Assembly (NCBI GenBank): GCA_015234465.1
Contig: JADGNA010000023.1
Span: 186,001-250,000 of the forward strand
From: Salinibacterium sp.
GTDB lineage: Bacteria; Actinomycetota; Actinomycetes; Actinomycetales; Microbacteriaceae
Length of the DNA stretch: 64,000 nt
Direction: 5' to 3'
Shown here: piece after piece, positions 1-11,329 of the stretch
How the letters are laid out: the number at the start of each line of letters is the position of its first letter
Position numbering within the stretch: position 1 is the stretch's first letter
Made by a program: the position numbers and the translations under genes
The notes under the pieces: generated by a model
Told to the model about the DNA's origin: nothing
Database searches by the model: none
What the model saw: the letters and a program-made list of their open reading frames with translations, nothing else

Positions 1-2
1 TG

Positions 3-497
3 TGCGCCGAGGTCATCGCCCCGGCGCCCCACTCGGCGGGCAAGCTCGCGGATGTCGCGGAACAGATCGCCGTCACCGTCGCAGAGGGCCTCGACGTCAC
101 GGGTGTGCTCGCCGTCGAGCTCTTCGAGACGACCGACGAGCGCCTGCTCGTCAACGAGCTCGCGATGCGTCCCCACAACAGCGGCCACTGGAGCATCGAG
201 GGTTCGACCACGAGCCAGTTCGAGCAGCACCTCCGGGCGGTGCTCGACCTCCCGCTCGGCGGCACCGGATGTCGCGACCCCTGGTCGGTCATGGTGAATG
301 TGCTCGGCGGCCCCATGGGTGAGTCCCTGGACTCGCGCTACTCGCGGGCGATGGGGGAGCATCCGCTCGTCAAGTTCCACTCCTACGGCAAGGAGTCGCG
401 CCCCGGACGCAAGGTCGGCCACGTCTCGATGGGCGGCGACGACCTCGACGACGTCGTCTACCAGGCGCGCGCGGCTGCCGAGATGCTCGCCTCCTAG
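3..497 (+). CDS. purK: 5-(carboxyamino)imidazole ribonucleotide synthase, C-terminal part (start lies outside window)
   Basis: Frame 3 is open from the window edge: [52 protein letters not shown] is typical of the PurK ATP-grasp C-terminus; purE follows directly. Confidence 0.93.
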   Translation, partial: CAEVIAPAPHSAGKLADVAEQIAVTVAEGLDVTGVLAVELFETTDERLLVNELAMRPHNSGHWSIEGSTTSQFEQHLRAVLDLPLGGTGCRDPWSVMVNVLGGPMGESLDSRYSRAMGEHPLVKFHSYGKESRPGRKVGHVSMGGDDLDDVVYQARAAAEMLAS

Positions 498-508
498 CCG
501 CTACTATC

Positions 509-1009
509 GTGCCCATGCCTTCACCGATCGTGTCGATCATCATGGGCTCCGACTCCGACTGGCCCGTGATGGGCGAGGCGGCGGCGGTGCTCAGCGAGTT
601 CGGCGTACCCCATGAGGTCGAGGTCGTCTCGGCGCACCGCACGCCCGACAAGATGATCTCCTTCGGCCGTGAGGCGGCCGGCCGGGGCATCCGTGCGATC
701 ATCGCGGGCGCCGGCGGGGCAGCACACCTGCCGGGCATGGTCGCCTCCGTCACGACGCTGCCGGTCATCGGCGTGCCCGTGCCCCTCGCGCGACTCGACG
801 GCATGGACTCCCTGCTCTCGATCGTGCAGATGCCAGCCGGCATCCCCGTCGCGACCGTCTCCATCGGGGGAGCGAAGAACGCGGGCCTGCTCGCGCTGCG
901 CATCCTTGGATCGACGGATGCCGCGATCGCCGGGCAACTCGCGCAGTACTCCCGTGACCTCGAGCACATGGTCGAGGAGAAGAACACCGCACTGAAGGCA
1001 CGCCTCTAG
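509..1009 (+). CDS. purE: 5-(carboxyamino)imidazole ribonucleotide mutase (start may be ATG 515)
   Basis: [17 protein letters not shown]...SAHRTPDKM...[16 protein letters not shown]...PVPL is the PurE signature. Confidence 0.95.
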   Translation: MPMPSPIVSIIMGSDSDWPVMGEAAAVLSEFGVPHEVEVVSAHRTPDKMISFGREAAGRGIRAIIAGAGGAAHLPGMVASVTTLPVIGVPVPLARLDGMDSLLSIVQMPAGIPVATVSIGGAKNAGLLALRILGSTDAAIAGQLAQYSRDLEHMVEEKNTALKARL

Positions 1010-1012
1010 CCC

Positions 1013-2362
1013 GTGGCATCCGCAGCACGAAGCATGCACTCGGCGAGGCCGACCGTGCGCCACCCCGACACCAGCTCGCGCGAGGTAATGACCGCGAGGG
1101 CCTGGTGGTTGGTCGCGCTTAACGTGCTCATCCCGGGATCGGCCCAGCTGCTCGCGGGCAACCGCCGCCTCGGCCGCTTCGGCGTCTCGGCGACCTTCGT
1201 GCTGTGGGCGGTCGCGCTCCTCGTGCTGGTCGTGTTCCTGGTGAACAGCTCGGTGCTGCTGACCCTCGCGACGAACCCGATCGCGCTCACGGTCGGTCAG
1301 GTGCTGCTCGGCGCATACGCCGTGCTCTGGGTAGTCCTCACGCTCGACGCCCTGCGCCTGGTCAGGCTTGTGAAGGCCTCGCCGGGTGCGCGGCCGTTTC
1401 TGGCCGGTGTCGCGGTCGTCGCCCTCGTCCTGACGGCGGGTGGGGCCGCCTACGGCGCACACCTCGCGGGCGTGGCGCGCGACGCGATCGTCTCGGTGTT
1501 CCAGAGCGGTGACTACGCCGAGCCGGTCGATGGTCGCTACAACATCCTCCTCCTCGGCGGGGACGCGGGAGCCGACCGGGAGGGGCTGCGGCCCGACAGC
1601 ATCTCCGTCGTCAGCGTCGACGCCGAGACGGGCGCGACCACGATCATCGGCGTGCCGCGCAACTTCGAGCGGGCCACCTTCTCCGAGGGCTCGCCCATGT
1701 TCGAGGCCTACCCGAACGGCTACGACTGCGGCGACGAATGCCTCATCAGCTACCTCTACACGGTCGGACAGGAGCATTCGGAGCTGTATCCGGATGCCGA
1801 GGCGGAGGGAAGCAACGCCGGGCTTGAGGCGATGCGCGACGCCGTCGAGGGTGTGACCGGCCTGCACCTGCACTACTACGTACTCATCGACATGCAAGGC
1901 TTCGAACAGCTCATCAACGCGCTTGGCGGCGTCGAGGTCGAGGTGCCGGAGCGCCTCGCATACGGGCCGGTCACGAGCCCAACCCCCTTCGGCTACTTCG
2001 AGGCGGGCCCGCAACGCATGAACGGCGAGCAGGCCCTTTGGTATGCGCGCTCCCGCTTCGACGGGAACGACCTCGAGCGCATGGAGCGCCAGCGTCAGGT
2101 GCAGCAGGCCATCATCACGCAGATGGAGCCGACGAACGTCGTCAACAAGTTCCAGGCGGTCGCCGACGCCGGCACGCAGGTCGTGAAGACCGACATCCCC
2201 GGCGTCATGATCAGCGTCCTCGTCGACCTGGCTGGCAAGTCGCGCGAGCATGCGATCGCTACGCTCGAACTCGTTCCCGACTCGGGTGTCGACACGGTCT
2301 ACCCCGACTATGCGTCGATCCACGCGATCGTGCAGGACTCGCTGGTGCGGCCCGCGGAGTAG
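1013..2362 (+). CDS. LytR-CpsA-Psr (LCP) family protein with multi-TM N-terminus
   Basis: Hydrophobic N-terminal half, then YNILLLGGDAGADREGLRPDSISVVSVD...IIGVPRNF...INALGGVEVEVP...NGEQALWYARSRFDGNDLERMERQRQVQQAI, the LCP catalytic core. Confidence 0.9.
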   Translation: MASAARSMHSARPTVRHPDTSSREVMTARAWWLVALNVLIPGSAQLLAGNRRLGRFGVSATFVLWAVALLVLVVFLVNSSVLLTLATNPIALTVGQVLLGAYAVLWVVLTLDALRLVRLVKASPGARPFLAGVAVVALVLTAGGAAYGAHLAGVARDAIVSVFQSGDYAEPVDGRYNILLLGGDAGADREGLRPDSISVVSVDAETGATTIIGVPRNFERATFSEGSPMFEAYPNGYDCGDECLISYLYTVGQEHSELYPDAEAEGSNAGLEAMRDAVEGVTGLHLHYYVLIDMQGFEQLINALGGVEVEVPERLAYGPVTSPTPFGYFEAGPQRMNGEQALWYARSRFDGNDLERMERQRQVQQAIITQMEPTNVVNKFQAVADAGTQVVKTDIPGVMISVLVDLAGKSREHAIATLELVPDSGVDTVYPDYASIHAIVQDSLVRPAE

Positions 2363-2371
2363 CCCGCCGTG

Positions 2372-3544
2372 TCAGAGTTCGGCGTGCAGGTTCCACACCT
2401 CGCGCGCCGCGGAGTCCCACGCGTAGGCGCGTGAGCGGTCCTGCCCGAGCAACGCCAGGCGCGAGGCGCGCTCCTCGTCGCTTACGACATCGCTGATCGC
2501 GCGGGCGAGCCGTGCCGGGTATTCCGAGTCGTCGGATGCCTCGACCGCGACACCGGCGTCGGCCGCGACTTCAACAACCGAAGGGTCGTCGGAGTGCACG
2601 ACGGGTACCCCGAAGCTGAACGCTTCGATGACGGGGAGCGGGAACCCGCCGGAGACGCTCGGGTGCACGAATGCGCTGGCGCGCGCAATGACGACAGCGA
2701 GGTCGGCGTCGGGCAGAAAGCCGAGCGTGCGCACCCGGTCGGGCGCGAGTCCGTGGTCGGCGGCGACCGCCGCGACATCGACACCACCCCAGCCCTCCGG
2801 CCCGGCGATGAGAAGGGGCAGATCGACGGCGTCCCGGTGGGCGAGCGATGCGATGAGTGCACCGAGGCGCTTGCGAGGCTCGAGGGTCCCCGCGGTGAGG
2901 ATGTAACGCTCCGGCAGGTCGAGGGCCTCGGCACGGGCATCCGCATCGACCGGTGTCGCGAGCTTGCTGCTCACGGCACCGCCGATGACGCGGATGCGAT
3001 CGCCGAAATTATGGATCTCATTGAGCTGCTCGGCCACCGCATGCGTCGGCGTGATGACGGCGTCGGCGTAGCGGTGAGCCCGCTTGACCATGGCCCGCAG
3101 CAGCGCGGCCCGGCCCTTGGGGAGGGCGTCCGGATGCGTCCAGGCGGTCACGTCGTGCACGGTCACGACCGTCTGGTTGCCTGGCTCGTTGATCCGGTCA
3201 TGCCTGCCGAGCGGAGCGACGGCGTTCGCGCTGTGGAGCATGCCCTTGGCGCTCCGGATCTCGCCGTTCCCCGTGCGCCCGGGGAACGTGGTCATGCCTG
3301 CCCGCCACGCGAGGTGGAGTTCGCGCCGGGGGAGGGGCAGCTCGATCAGCTCCTCCAGGTCGGGAAGCAGGGTCGTGAGCCGTTCGCGGTCCTCGGCCGG
3401 TGACCGCGGGATGACGCCCGCGACGGCACAGCCTTCCGGTGCGACCTCGATCAAGGCGCGGGCAAGTTCCTCCGTATAGCGACCGATACCGCCCGGCACG
3501 GGCGCCGTGACGGGGTCAAGGAGCACGCGCAGGGTCGTCGTCAT
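2372..3544 (-). CDS. Glycosyltransferase, GT4-like (start MTTTLRVLLDPV rather than the longer ORF start)
   Basis: GGIGRYTEELARAL...ILTAGTLEPRKRLGALI...FVHPSVSGGFPLPVIEAFSFGVPVVHSD; ATGA-type overlap with rmlD. Confidence 0.87.
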   Translation of the reverse strand: MTTTLRVLLDPVTAPVPGGIGRYTEELARALIEVAPEGCAVAGVIPRSPAEDRERLTTLLPDLEELIELPLPRRELHLAWRAGMTTFPGRTGNGEIRSAKGMLHSANAVAPLGRHDRINEPGNQTVVTVHDVTAWTHPDALPKGRAALLRAMVKRAHRYADAVITPTHAVAEQLNEIHNFGDRIRVIGGAVSSKLATPVDADARAEALDLPERYILTAGTLEPRKRLGALIASLAHRDAVDLPLLIAGPEGWGGVDVAAVAADHGLAPDRVRTLGFLPDADLAVVIARASAFVHPSVSGGFPLPVIEAFSFGVPVVHSDDPSVVEVAADAGVAVEASDDSEYPARLARAISDVVSDEERASRLALLGQDRSRAYAWDSAAREVWNLHAEL

Positions 3545-4394
3545 GGCGCGCTCGCAACTCCAGCGGCCAAGGCCTCGGCGAGGGCCTCCTGCCAGGGACG
3601 CATGGGCGAGAGACCGGCATCCGCCCAGCGAGCGTGGCCGAGCACCGAGTAGGCGGGGCGCGCAGCGGGACGCACGAAGGACGCGCTGTCGGTGGGCAGC
3701 ACGCGCTCGGGGTCGAGGCCGCTCAGGCGGAAGATCTCGCGCGTGAAGCCGAACCAGCTCGTCTGACCGCCGTTGGTGCCGTGGTAGGCGCCAGCCGGCG
3801 CATCCGAATTGATCAGCGCGGCGATCTGGCGCGCGAGGTCGAGCGTCCACGTGGGCTGTCCGACCTGGTCGTCGACGACGCTCAAGGTCTCGCGGTCTGC
3901 GGCCAGGCGCAGCATCGTCTTGACGAAGTTCGGCCCGTGCTCGCCGTAGAGCCATGCCGTGCGCACGATGTAGGTGCTGTCGGGGTGTGCGGCGAGGGCG
4001 AGCCGCTCGCCCTCCGCCTTGGTGCGCCCGTAGGCGTTCTTGGGGTCGATCGGAGCGTCCTCGGGGTAGGGCTCGCTCGCGTCTCCGGCGAAGACGTAAT
4101 CGGTCGAGACCGTCACAAAACGCGCGCCGTGCCGCGCCGCCGCCGTCGCGAGGTTGCCTGTGCCCGTCGCGTTGACGGCGAAGGCGTCATCCTCGTGCGT
4201 CTCCGCGTCGTCCACCTTCGTGTAGGCGGAAGCGTTGATGATGACGTCGTGACCCTCGGATGCCGCGAGCACGGCGTCGAGGTCGGTCACGTCGAGTTGA
4301 GCGCGGCCCAGTGCCGTGACATCCGTGCCGGCCAGTACCGTCTGCAGGTCGCGGCCGAGCATCCCGTTCGCACCGGCGATGAGGATGCGCGACA

Positions 4395-4395
<1 letters not shown>
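3541..4395 (-). CDS. rmlD: dTDP-4-dehydrorhamnose reductase
   Basis: MSRILIAGANGMLGRDLQTVL...INASAYTKVDDAE...STDYVFAGDASEPYPEDAP...YGRTKAEGE. Confidence 0.93.
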
Positions 4396-5420
<1,025 letters not shown>

Positions 5421-5491
5421 TCATCCTCGGAGATCCTACCGCGCGCCACGATGTAGCCCGCTGGGACCCACGGCCCCCTTGTTACGAACCC

Positions 5492-6313
5492 CTAGTACGG
5501 GAAGCCAGCGAGTGTCTCGCAGGGGATTCCGTCGTTGTTCTGGTCAAGCCGCGCGACGTCGCCGTAGAGCGGGTAGTACGTCTGGAACCACGCGTTTGCC
5601 TCTGCCCAGGTATTGAAGTCCGTGCAGTTGCGTACATCGCCGGGGTTCCCCGGGGTTGTGGGGGTCGGCTTCGGGGCCGGCGTGGTCGGCAGAGGGGCCG
5701 CGGCCGGGCGGCCTGCTGGCACCCGGAAGCCGTCGATCTCGTAGCGCCAGATGTGCGAAGGGTAGCTCGACTTCACCTGAGTGGCTTCTGCGGTGCTCGC
5801 CGTATAGAAGTGGTGCAGATAGGTGTCGCTCCAGAAACGTGCGACGGGCACCGTGCCAGCCCCGATGTAGCTCGAGGGGTAGACGTAGTACGCGATCCCC
5901 TCATAGCGCCAGATGTGTTGCGGGTAGGTGCGAATTACCTGGTCGCGCTCGGCGGCACTGGTCGTGTAGAAGTGGCCTCTGTAGGAGTCGCTCCAGAATC
6001 GATACAGGGGAACTGTGCCCGTCTCCTGACGAGTGAATGCGCCATATACCGATCCCTCATACCGCCAAACGGACGTCGGGGAGTTTGCGATGATCGAGTT
6101 TCGTTCGGCGGCACTCGTTGTGTAGAAGTGACCGTTGTAGGTGTCGCTCCAGAAGCGGTACACCGGCGCAGCTGTCGGGGCTGCGTTCTGGATCGTGGCG
6201 GCTGCGACGGACTCGTTTCCGGGGGCAGCGGAGGACGCATGCGCCGGGAGTGCGGTGGTCGCGAGCAGCGCTGCCGTCACTACGGAGAAGAGAACTGATT
6301 TGAACGGTCGCAT
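5492..6313 (-). CDS. Secreted protein: signal peptide, three YRFWS/HFYT (DUF5648-like) repeats, C-terminal Excalibur-like calcium-binding motif
   Basis: Start MRPFKSVLFSVVTAALLATTALPAHA; three repeats starting APVYRFWSDTYNGHFYTTSAAER, VPLYRFWSDSYRGHFYTTSAAER and VPVARFWSDTYLHHFYTASTAEA; C-terminus DVRNCTDFNTWAEANAWFQTYYPLYGDVARLDQNNDGIPCE. Confidence 0.82.
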   Translation of the reverse strand: MRPFKSVLFSVVTAALLATTALPAHASSAAPGNESVAAATIQNAAPTAAPVYRFWSDTYNGHFYTTSAAERNSIIANSPTSVWRYEGSVYGAFTRQETGTVPLYRFWSDSYRGHFYTTSAAERDQVIRTYPQHIWRYEGIAYYVYPSSYIGAGTVPVARFWSDTYLHHFYTASTAEATQVKSSYPSHIWRYEIDGFRVPAGRPAAAPLPTTPAPKPTPTTPGNPGDVRNCTDFNTWAEANAWFQTYYPLYGDVARLDQNNDGIPCETLAGFPY

Positions 6314-6428
6314 GAGGCTCACCTTGGGTCGGACTTTCCCCGGAGTCGGGGGAGACGGGTCATAAGGATAATTGCCGCTGTAAGTGCCCAGTAGACCCAC
6401 AACTAGGGGCATCGCCGAGGCGGGCGAC

Positions 6429-7313
6429 TCAGCCGCCGTCGCGAGCCACCCGGCGCTTCATGAGAGCGGAGCGCACGCTGAGCCCCGCGCGCAGCGCGAG
6501 CCGCACGGGCAGGAGGAGCGGCCCCGAGTATTTCTTGTCGAGGAAGCGGCGTGCGCTGTCGTGGTGGGCCTGGATCATCGCGCCGGAGTCTGAGGTTGTG
6601 GAGTGGGCGCCCGTGTGCGTGACGACCGCGGCGGGCTCGTACACGTTGCGGTAGCCGTGCCGGCCCAGACGGTAGCCGAGGTCGACGTCCTCGAAGTACA
6701 TGAAGAACTCGGGGTCGAAGCCGCCGACCTCGTCCCAGGCGGAGCGGCGCACGAGCAGGCAGGAGCCCGACAGCCAACCGGCGTCCGAACGCACGCTCGT
6801 GTTGACGGTGTCGTCACGGTAGCGGCGTGTCCAGGGGTTGCCCACCCAGAGGTTCGCGAAGAGGGCGTGCCCCACTCCCGTGCGGAGTGACGGCACGGCG
6901 CGCGCCGAGGGATAGAGGTCGCCCTCCGCGGTCAATGTCGCTGGGCCAACTGCGCCGATGCGGGCATCCTCATCGCCCGTCGCAACCAGCGTGTCGATCG
7001 CGCCTGCACTCATCACGAGGTCGGGGTTGCTCACGAGTACCCATTCAACGGAGGCGCCGAGGGACTTGACGGCCGCATTGATCGCGGCGCCGTAGCCCAC
7101 GTTGGTGGGCAGGGCGACATGACGGGCACCGTGCTGAGCAACCAGCGCCGCGACATCCTCTGGCCCATTCGCCTTGTTGTCTGCCACGACGACCTCGACC
7201 TCGCTGGAGCTGGCGGCCGGGATGGAGTCGAGGAAGGCGGGAAGCACATCGGCCGAGCCGTAGCTCACCGTCACGACGGCGACTCGGGGTCGGGAGGAGG
7301 GCGAGGTGGACAT
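6429..7313 (-). CDS. Glycosyltransferase family 2, rhamnosyltransferase/WbbL-like
   Basis: VAVVTVSYGSADVLPAFLDSI...VADNKANG...NVGYGAAINAA...VSNPDLV...GSCLLVRRSAWDEVGGFDPEFFMYFEDVDLGYRLGRHGY. Confidence 0.87.
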   Translation of the reverse strand: MSTSPSSRPRVAVVTVSYGSADVLPAFLDSIPAASSSEVEVVVADNKANGPEDVAALVAQHGARHVALPTNVGYGAAINAAVKSLGASVEWVLVSNPDLVMSAGAIDTLVATGDEDARIGAVGPATLTAEGDLYPSARAVPSLRTGVGHALFANLWVGNPWTRRYRDDTVNTSVRSDAGWLSGSCLLVRRSAWDEVGGFDPEFFMYFEDVDLGYRLGRHGYRNVYEPAAVVTHTGAHSTTSDSGAMIQAHHDSARRFLDKKYSGPLLLPVRLALRAGLSVRSALMKRRVARDGG

Positions 7314-7394
7314 GACCGACCCATCCTAGACGGGTCCACGGCTGGCTTAGGCTAGATTGTTCGATGGCCGACCCGGGCCCTCAAGTGGGGATGC

Positions 7395-8231
7395 ATGAAC
7401 TATCTGAAGGAGATGCTCGCCTCTCGCGAGCTGCTCATCAACCTCACGATGCGCGAGGTGAAGGGCAAATACAAGCGCACGGTGTTCGGCCAGTTGTGGT
7501 CGCTCGCGAACCCGCTCGCGCTCATGCTCATCTACACCTTCGTGTTCGCGTTCATCATTCGCATCGAGTTGCCCCCTGGCGATCCGAGCGGTCTGAACGT
7601 CTTCGCCATCTGGTTGCTCTGCGGCCTGCTGCCGTGGATCTTCTTCGCCAACGTGCTGAACTCTGGCGTGACGTCGCTGGTCTCCAACGCCGGCTTGATC
7701 CAAAAGGTCGCGTTCAGTCGGGTCGTGCTTCCGCTCTCGCAGGTGGCGTCGGCCGCTTACAACTGGCTCTTCGAGATCGCCGTGCTCGTGGTCGTGCTGA
7801 GCATCCTCGGCGCCTTCGTGTTGCCGTGGCTTCCGCTCGTGGTGGTGGCGATGGCGCTGCTGGCAGTGTTCGCCTCGGGCCTCGCGCTCATGCTCTCGAT
7901 TGCCAACGTCTACTTCCGCGACACGCAGTGGTTCCTCTCGATCATCCTGCAGCTCGGGATGTACCTGAGCCCCGTCATCTACCCCGTGACGATGGTGGCA
8001 GATGCGTCGGAGGGCGTCGGCGGAATCTGGGGCACCCCCGTGACGATCCTCGATCTCTACCACCTGAACCCCATGGTCCACTTCCTTGACGTGTTCCGTA
8101 GTCTGCTCTACGACAACCGCTGGCCGGACCCGACGGCGTGGCTTGTCTGCATTGCGTGGGCGGTCGGCGCGCTCGTGGTTGGACTCTGGGTGTTCCGGCG
8201 CAACGAGAAGAACCTGGCGGAGGCACTGTGA
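7395..8231 (+). CDS. Polysaccharide ABC exporter permease (Wzm/TagG-like)
   Basis: MNYLKEMLASRELLINLTMREVKGKYKRTVFGQLWSLANPLALMLIYTFVFAFI, about six TM segments, WFLSIILQLGMYLSPVIYP, followed by an ATPase. Confidence 0.92.
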   Translation: MNYLKEMLASRELLINLTMREVKGKYKRTVFGQLWSLANPLALMLIYTFVFAFIIRIELPPGDPSGLNVFAIWLLCGLLPWIFFANVLNSGVTSLVSNAGLIQKVAFSRVVLPLSQVASAAYNWLFEIAVLVVVLSILGAFVLPWLPLVVVAMALLAVFASGLALMLSIANVYFRDTQWFLSIILQLGMYLSPVIYPVTMVADASEGVGGIWGTPVTILDLYHLNPMVHFLDVFRSLLYDNRWPDPTAWLVCIAWAVGALVVGLWVFRRNEKNLAEAL

Positions 8232-8962
8232 GCGACGTCGCGGTCCGCGTGGACCATGTCAGCAAGAGCTTCCGCATGTATCACGAGCGCAACCAGACGC
8301 TGAAGTCGGCGATCATGCGCGGGCGCACCTCGGTGCACGAGGACTTCTGGGCTCTGCAGGACGTGAGCTTCGATGTGCCCGAGGGCTCGACCTTCGGGCT
8401 CATCGGCAGCAACGGCTCCGGCAAGTCGACCCTGCTCAAGTGCCTCGCCAAGATCTACCACCCCAACAAGGGCACGATCACGCACTACGGCAAGCTCGCC
8501 GCCATGTTGGAGGTCGGTTCAGGCTTCCACCATGAGCTCTCCGGCCGTGAGAACATCTACCTCAACGGCTCCATCCTTGGCATGTCGCGCAAGGAGATCG
8601 ACCGCAAGTTCGACGACATCGTGGGCTTCTCCGGTGTCGAGCAATTCATCGACCAGCCCGTCAAGAACTACTCCTCGGGAATGTACGTGCGCCTCGGGTT
8701 CTCCGTCGCGATCAATGTCGACCCCGACATCCTTGTCGTCGACGAGGTGCTGGCCGTCGGTGACGCGGAGTTCCAGAAGAAGTGTTTCGACAAGTTCGCT
8801 GAGTTCAAGCGGTCGGGCAAGACGGTCATCCTGGTGAGCCACTCGATGGACTCTGTGCGAGCTATGTGCGACCACGCAGCCTGGCTCAACAAGGGAACGC
8901 TCAAGGCGGTCGGCGAGGCGACTCCGACGATTGCGGCATACGAGGCGTCGCTCGACAACTGA
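8228..8962 (+). CDS. Polysaccharide ABC exporter ATPase (Wzt/TagH-like)
   Basis: GTG start overlapping the permease stop; VDHVSKSFRMYHERNQTLKSAIMRGR...GLIGSNGSGKSTLLKCLAKIYHPNKG...YSSGMYVRLGFSVAINVDPDILVVDEVLAVGD. Confidence 0.94.
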   Translation: MSDVAVRVDHVSKSFRMYHERNQTLKSAIMRGRTSVHEDFWALQDVSFDVPEGSTFGLIGSNGSGKSTLLKCLAKIYHPNKGTITHYGKLAAMLEVGSGFHHELSGRENIYLNGSILGMSRKEIDRKFDDIVGFSGVEQFIDQPVKNYSSGMYVRLGFSVAINVDPDILVVDEVLAVGDAEFQKKCFDKFAEFKRSGKTVILVSHSMDSVRAMCDHAAWLNKGTLKAVGEATPTIAAYEASLDN

Positions 8963-8978
8963 GCGCGCCGCCTTCCGC

Positions 8979-8999
8979 GGATTGAGCCTGTCGAAATCC
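8979..8999. repeat. Short imperfect hairpin GGATTGAGCCTGTCGAAATCC, candidate dispersed REP-like element
   Basis: GGATT...AATCC arms around AGCCTGTCGA, in the wzt/rmlC intergenic gap; resembles TTTCGACAGGCTCAA elements common in actinobacterial intergenic DNA. Confidence 0.4.
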
Positions 9000-9028
9000 T
9001 CGGAGCCCCCTCTCGGTAGGATCAACGG

Positions 9029-9640
9029 GTGCAGATCCGAGAGCTCTCCATCCCCGACTCCTACGAGATCACCCCCAAGCAGTTCGGTGACGACCGTGGC
9101 GTGTTCCTCGAGTGGTACCGCTTCGACCGTCTCGAGGAGGCGATCGGTCACCCCATCGACCTGCGGCAGGCCAACACCTCGGTCTCCAAGCGCGGAGTCG
9201 TGCGCGGCATTCACTTTGCGGATGTTCCGCGCGGCCAGGCCAAGTACGTGACGGCTACTCACGGGGCAGTGCTCGACTATGTCATTGACATCCGCGTTGG
9301 GTCGCCGACGTTCGGGCAGTGGGATTCCGTGCTGCTCGACGACAAGGATCGTCGCGCCATCTACATCGCTGAAGGCCTCGGTCACTGTTTTGTTGCGCTG
9401 ACGGATGATGCGACCGTGAGTTATCTCGTGAGCGATGTGTTCAACCCCAGCAAGGAGCACGGCATCAACCCGCTCGATGAGCAGGTCGGCCTCGTCTTCC
9501 CACCTGAGGCGGGGGAGCCCCTCCTGTCTCCCAAGGATACGGATGCCCCAACCCTCGTCCAGGCGGCGGAGCAGGGGCTCCTGCCCCAGTACGACGACAT
9601 CCGTCGCTACTACGACCTCCTCAACCAAAAGGACGCGTGA
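9029..9640 (+). CDS. rmlC: dTDP-4-dehydrorhamnose 3,5-epimerase
   Basis: [79 protein letters not shown]. Confidence 0.94.
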   Translation: MQIRELSIPDSYEITPKQFGDDRGVFLEWYRFDRLEEAIGHPIDLRQANTSVSKRGVVRGIHFADVPRGQAKYVTATHGAVLDYVIDIRVGSPTFGQWDSVLLDDKDRRAIYIAEGLGHCFVALTDDATVSYLVSDVFNPSKEHGINPLDEQVGLVFPPEAGEPLLSPKDTDAPTLVQAAEQGLLPQYDDIRRYYDLLNQKDA

Positions 9641-10512
9641 TGCGCGGAATCATTCTCGCCGGCGGTTCCGGCACCAGGCTTTGGCCCATCACCAAGGGCA
9701 TCTCGAAGCAGCTCATGCCGATCTTCGACAAGCCGATGATCTACTACCCGCTGTCGACGCTCATGATGGCGGGCATCAACGAGATCCTCATCATCACGAC
9801 GCCCGAGTACAACGCGCAGTTCAAGGCGCTCCTCGGCGATGGCAGTGAGCTGGGCATCCGTCTCGAGTACGCCGTCCAGCCTTCCCCGGACGGTCTCGCG
9901 CAGGCGTTCATCATCGGCGAGGAGTTCATCGGCGACGAGAGCGTGGCCCTCGTGCTCGGCGATAACATCTTCCATGGAGCTGGCCTCGGCTCGTCGCTGC
10001 GCAACCACGGCGAGGTCGAGGGCGGCCTGATCTTCGCGTACCACGTGTCGAACCCGACCGCGTATGGCGTCGTCGAGTTCGACGACGCCATGAAAGCCGT
10101 CTCGATCGAGGAGAAGCCGGCGAAGCCGAAGAGCAACTACGCGGTGCCGGGCCTCTACTTCTATGACAACGATGTGGTCGAGATCGCGAAGACGATCGAG
10201 CCCAGCGCGCGCGGCGAACTCGAGATCTCGACCGTCAACGAGCGCTACCTAGAGGCGGGCAAACTGCAGGTGCAGGTGCTCGACCGGGGTACAGCGTGGC
10301 TCGACACGGGCACCTTCGAGTCGATGATGCAGGCATCCGAGTACGTGCGTGTGATCGAAGACCGCCAGGGCTTCAAGATCGGATGCATCGAAGAGATCGC
10401 CTGGCGCGCCGGTTGGATCGACGATGCCCAGCTGCGGGCGTTGGGGGAGTCGCTCGTCAAGAGTGGGTACGGAGCGTACCTGCTGGGGCTCCTCGGCGAC
10501 GGTGATGCCTAG
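9640..10512 (+). CDS. rmlA: Glucose-1-phosphate thymidylyltransferase
   Basis: [46 protein letters not shown]...[20 protein letters not shown]...LGDNIFHG. Confidence 0.96.
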   Translation: MRGIILAGGSGTRLWPITKGISKQLMPIFDKPMIYYPLSTLMMAGINEILIITTPEYNAQFKALLGDGSELGIRLEYAVQPSPDGLAQAFIIGEEFIGDESVALVLGDNIFHGAGLGSSLRNHGEVEGGLIFAYHVSNPTAYGVVEFDDAMKAVSIEEKPAKPKSNYAVPGLYFYDNDVVEIAKTIEPSARGELEISTVNERYLEAGKLQVQVLDRGTAWLDTGTFESMMQASEYVRVIEDRQGFKIGCIEEIAWRAGWIDDAQLRALGESLVKSGYGAYLLGLLGDGDA

Positions 10513-11329
10513 GTCCGCCTTCGTGTGGCGTCTCGTCTCGACGCCTCGACGTGCAGTTCAGTTCCTGCTTCGCCGTGGCGGTCCCGGCACCGTAGAGCAT
10601 CGCGGTGCGGCACTGAGCGAGGCAGCACGCGAAAGGCTGTTGTCTCATGGGCTAGAGGCGAGCGAGCTCGACGCGCTTGACCTGCGCGAGGCTGGCCTCC
10701 GCTATCCCGAAGGTTGGCGAGAACGAGGCAACCGCATCTACCTCGCCGACGGCGTTGCGTTGGTGCCCGAGTTCGTGGCCGCGAACTCAGAGCTGAGCCA
10801 ACTCTCCGGCGTGCTCGTAGTGCTCGGCAGCCCCATTGACGGGCTCGCGGTGCTCGGTATCCATGGCGACGGCGCATTGGTGTTCATCGGACCGGAGTGT
10901 TGGCTGCCGAGTACTCAGGTGCATTGCGGCGCTGATTCGGCAGTCGTGCTGCGACGCCTGGTCACCTGCACCTTCGCAGGACACGTTGACGCGCGAAATG
11001 GAGGCGCCATCTTCGCGGACATCGATCAACTGTGGTCAGAGCGGGTTTACATAGCCACGGATGACATGCACACTCTGATCGACGTCAAGTCCGGTGCCCG
11101 CCTAAACCCGTTCGGAGGGCGCATCTCGATCGGCCCTCATGTCTGGCTTGGGCGCGAGTCAGTCATCACGGGAGGAGCGCGTCTTGGCGCGAACTCCGTG
11201 ATTGGGATGCGATCGCTGGTGCGAGCAGGAACGTATCCAGAAGGTGCAGTGCTCGTGGGAACACCGGCACGGGTCGGCCGAACCGGAGTGACTTGGTCAC
11301 GCGATGACTTGCCGGGAGATGCGCAGTGA
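10505..11329 (+). CDS. Hexapeptide-repeat acetyltransferase family protein (WbbJ/CysE-like C-terminus)
   Basis: [58 protein letters not shown] left-handed beta-helix repeats; overlaps rmlA end. Confidence 0.78.
   Translation: MPRSAFVWRLVSTPRRAVQFLLRRGGPGTVEHRGAALSEAARERLLSHGLEASELDALDLREAGLRYPEGWRERGNRIYLADGVALVPEFVAANSELSQLSGVLVVLGSPIDGLAVLGIHGDGALVFIGPECWLPSTQVHCGADSAVVLRRLVTCTFAGHVDARNGGAIFADIDQLWSERVYIATDDMHTLIDVKSGARLNPFGGRISIGPHVWLGRESVITGGARLGANSVIGMRSLVRAGTYPEGAVLVGTPARVGRTGVTWSRDDLPGDAQ

Noticed and set aside
521-2323. 600-codon minus-strand ORF opposite purE and the LCP gene
   Set aside because: High-GC antisense shadow; its protein is Arg/Asp/Val-rich low-complexity (RVDELFEALHVDEYVVVQVQ...), and the plus strand encodes two recognisable genes.
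7318-7336. GACCC-N9-GGGTC inverted repeat between divergent wbbL-like and wzm-like genes
   Set aside because: Only 5-bp arms in GC-rich DNA; expected by chance and includes the wbbL start region.
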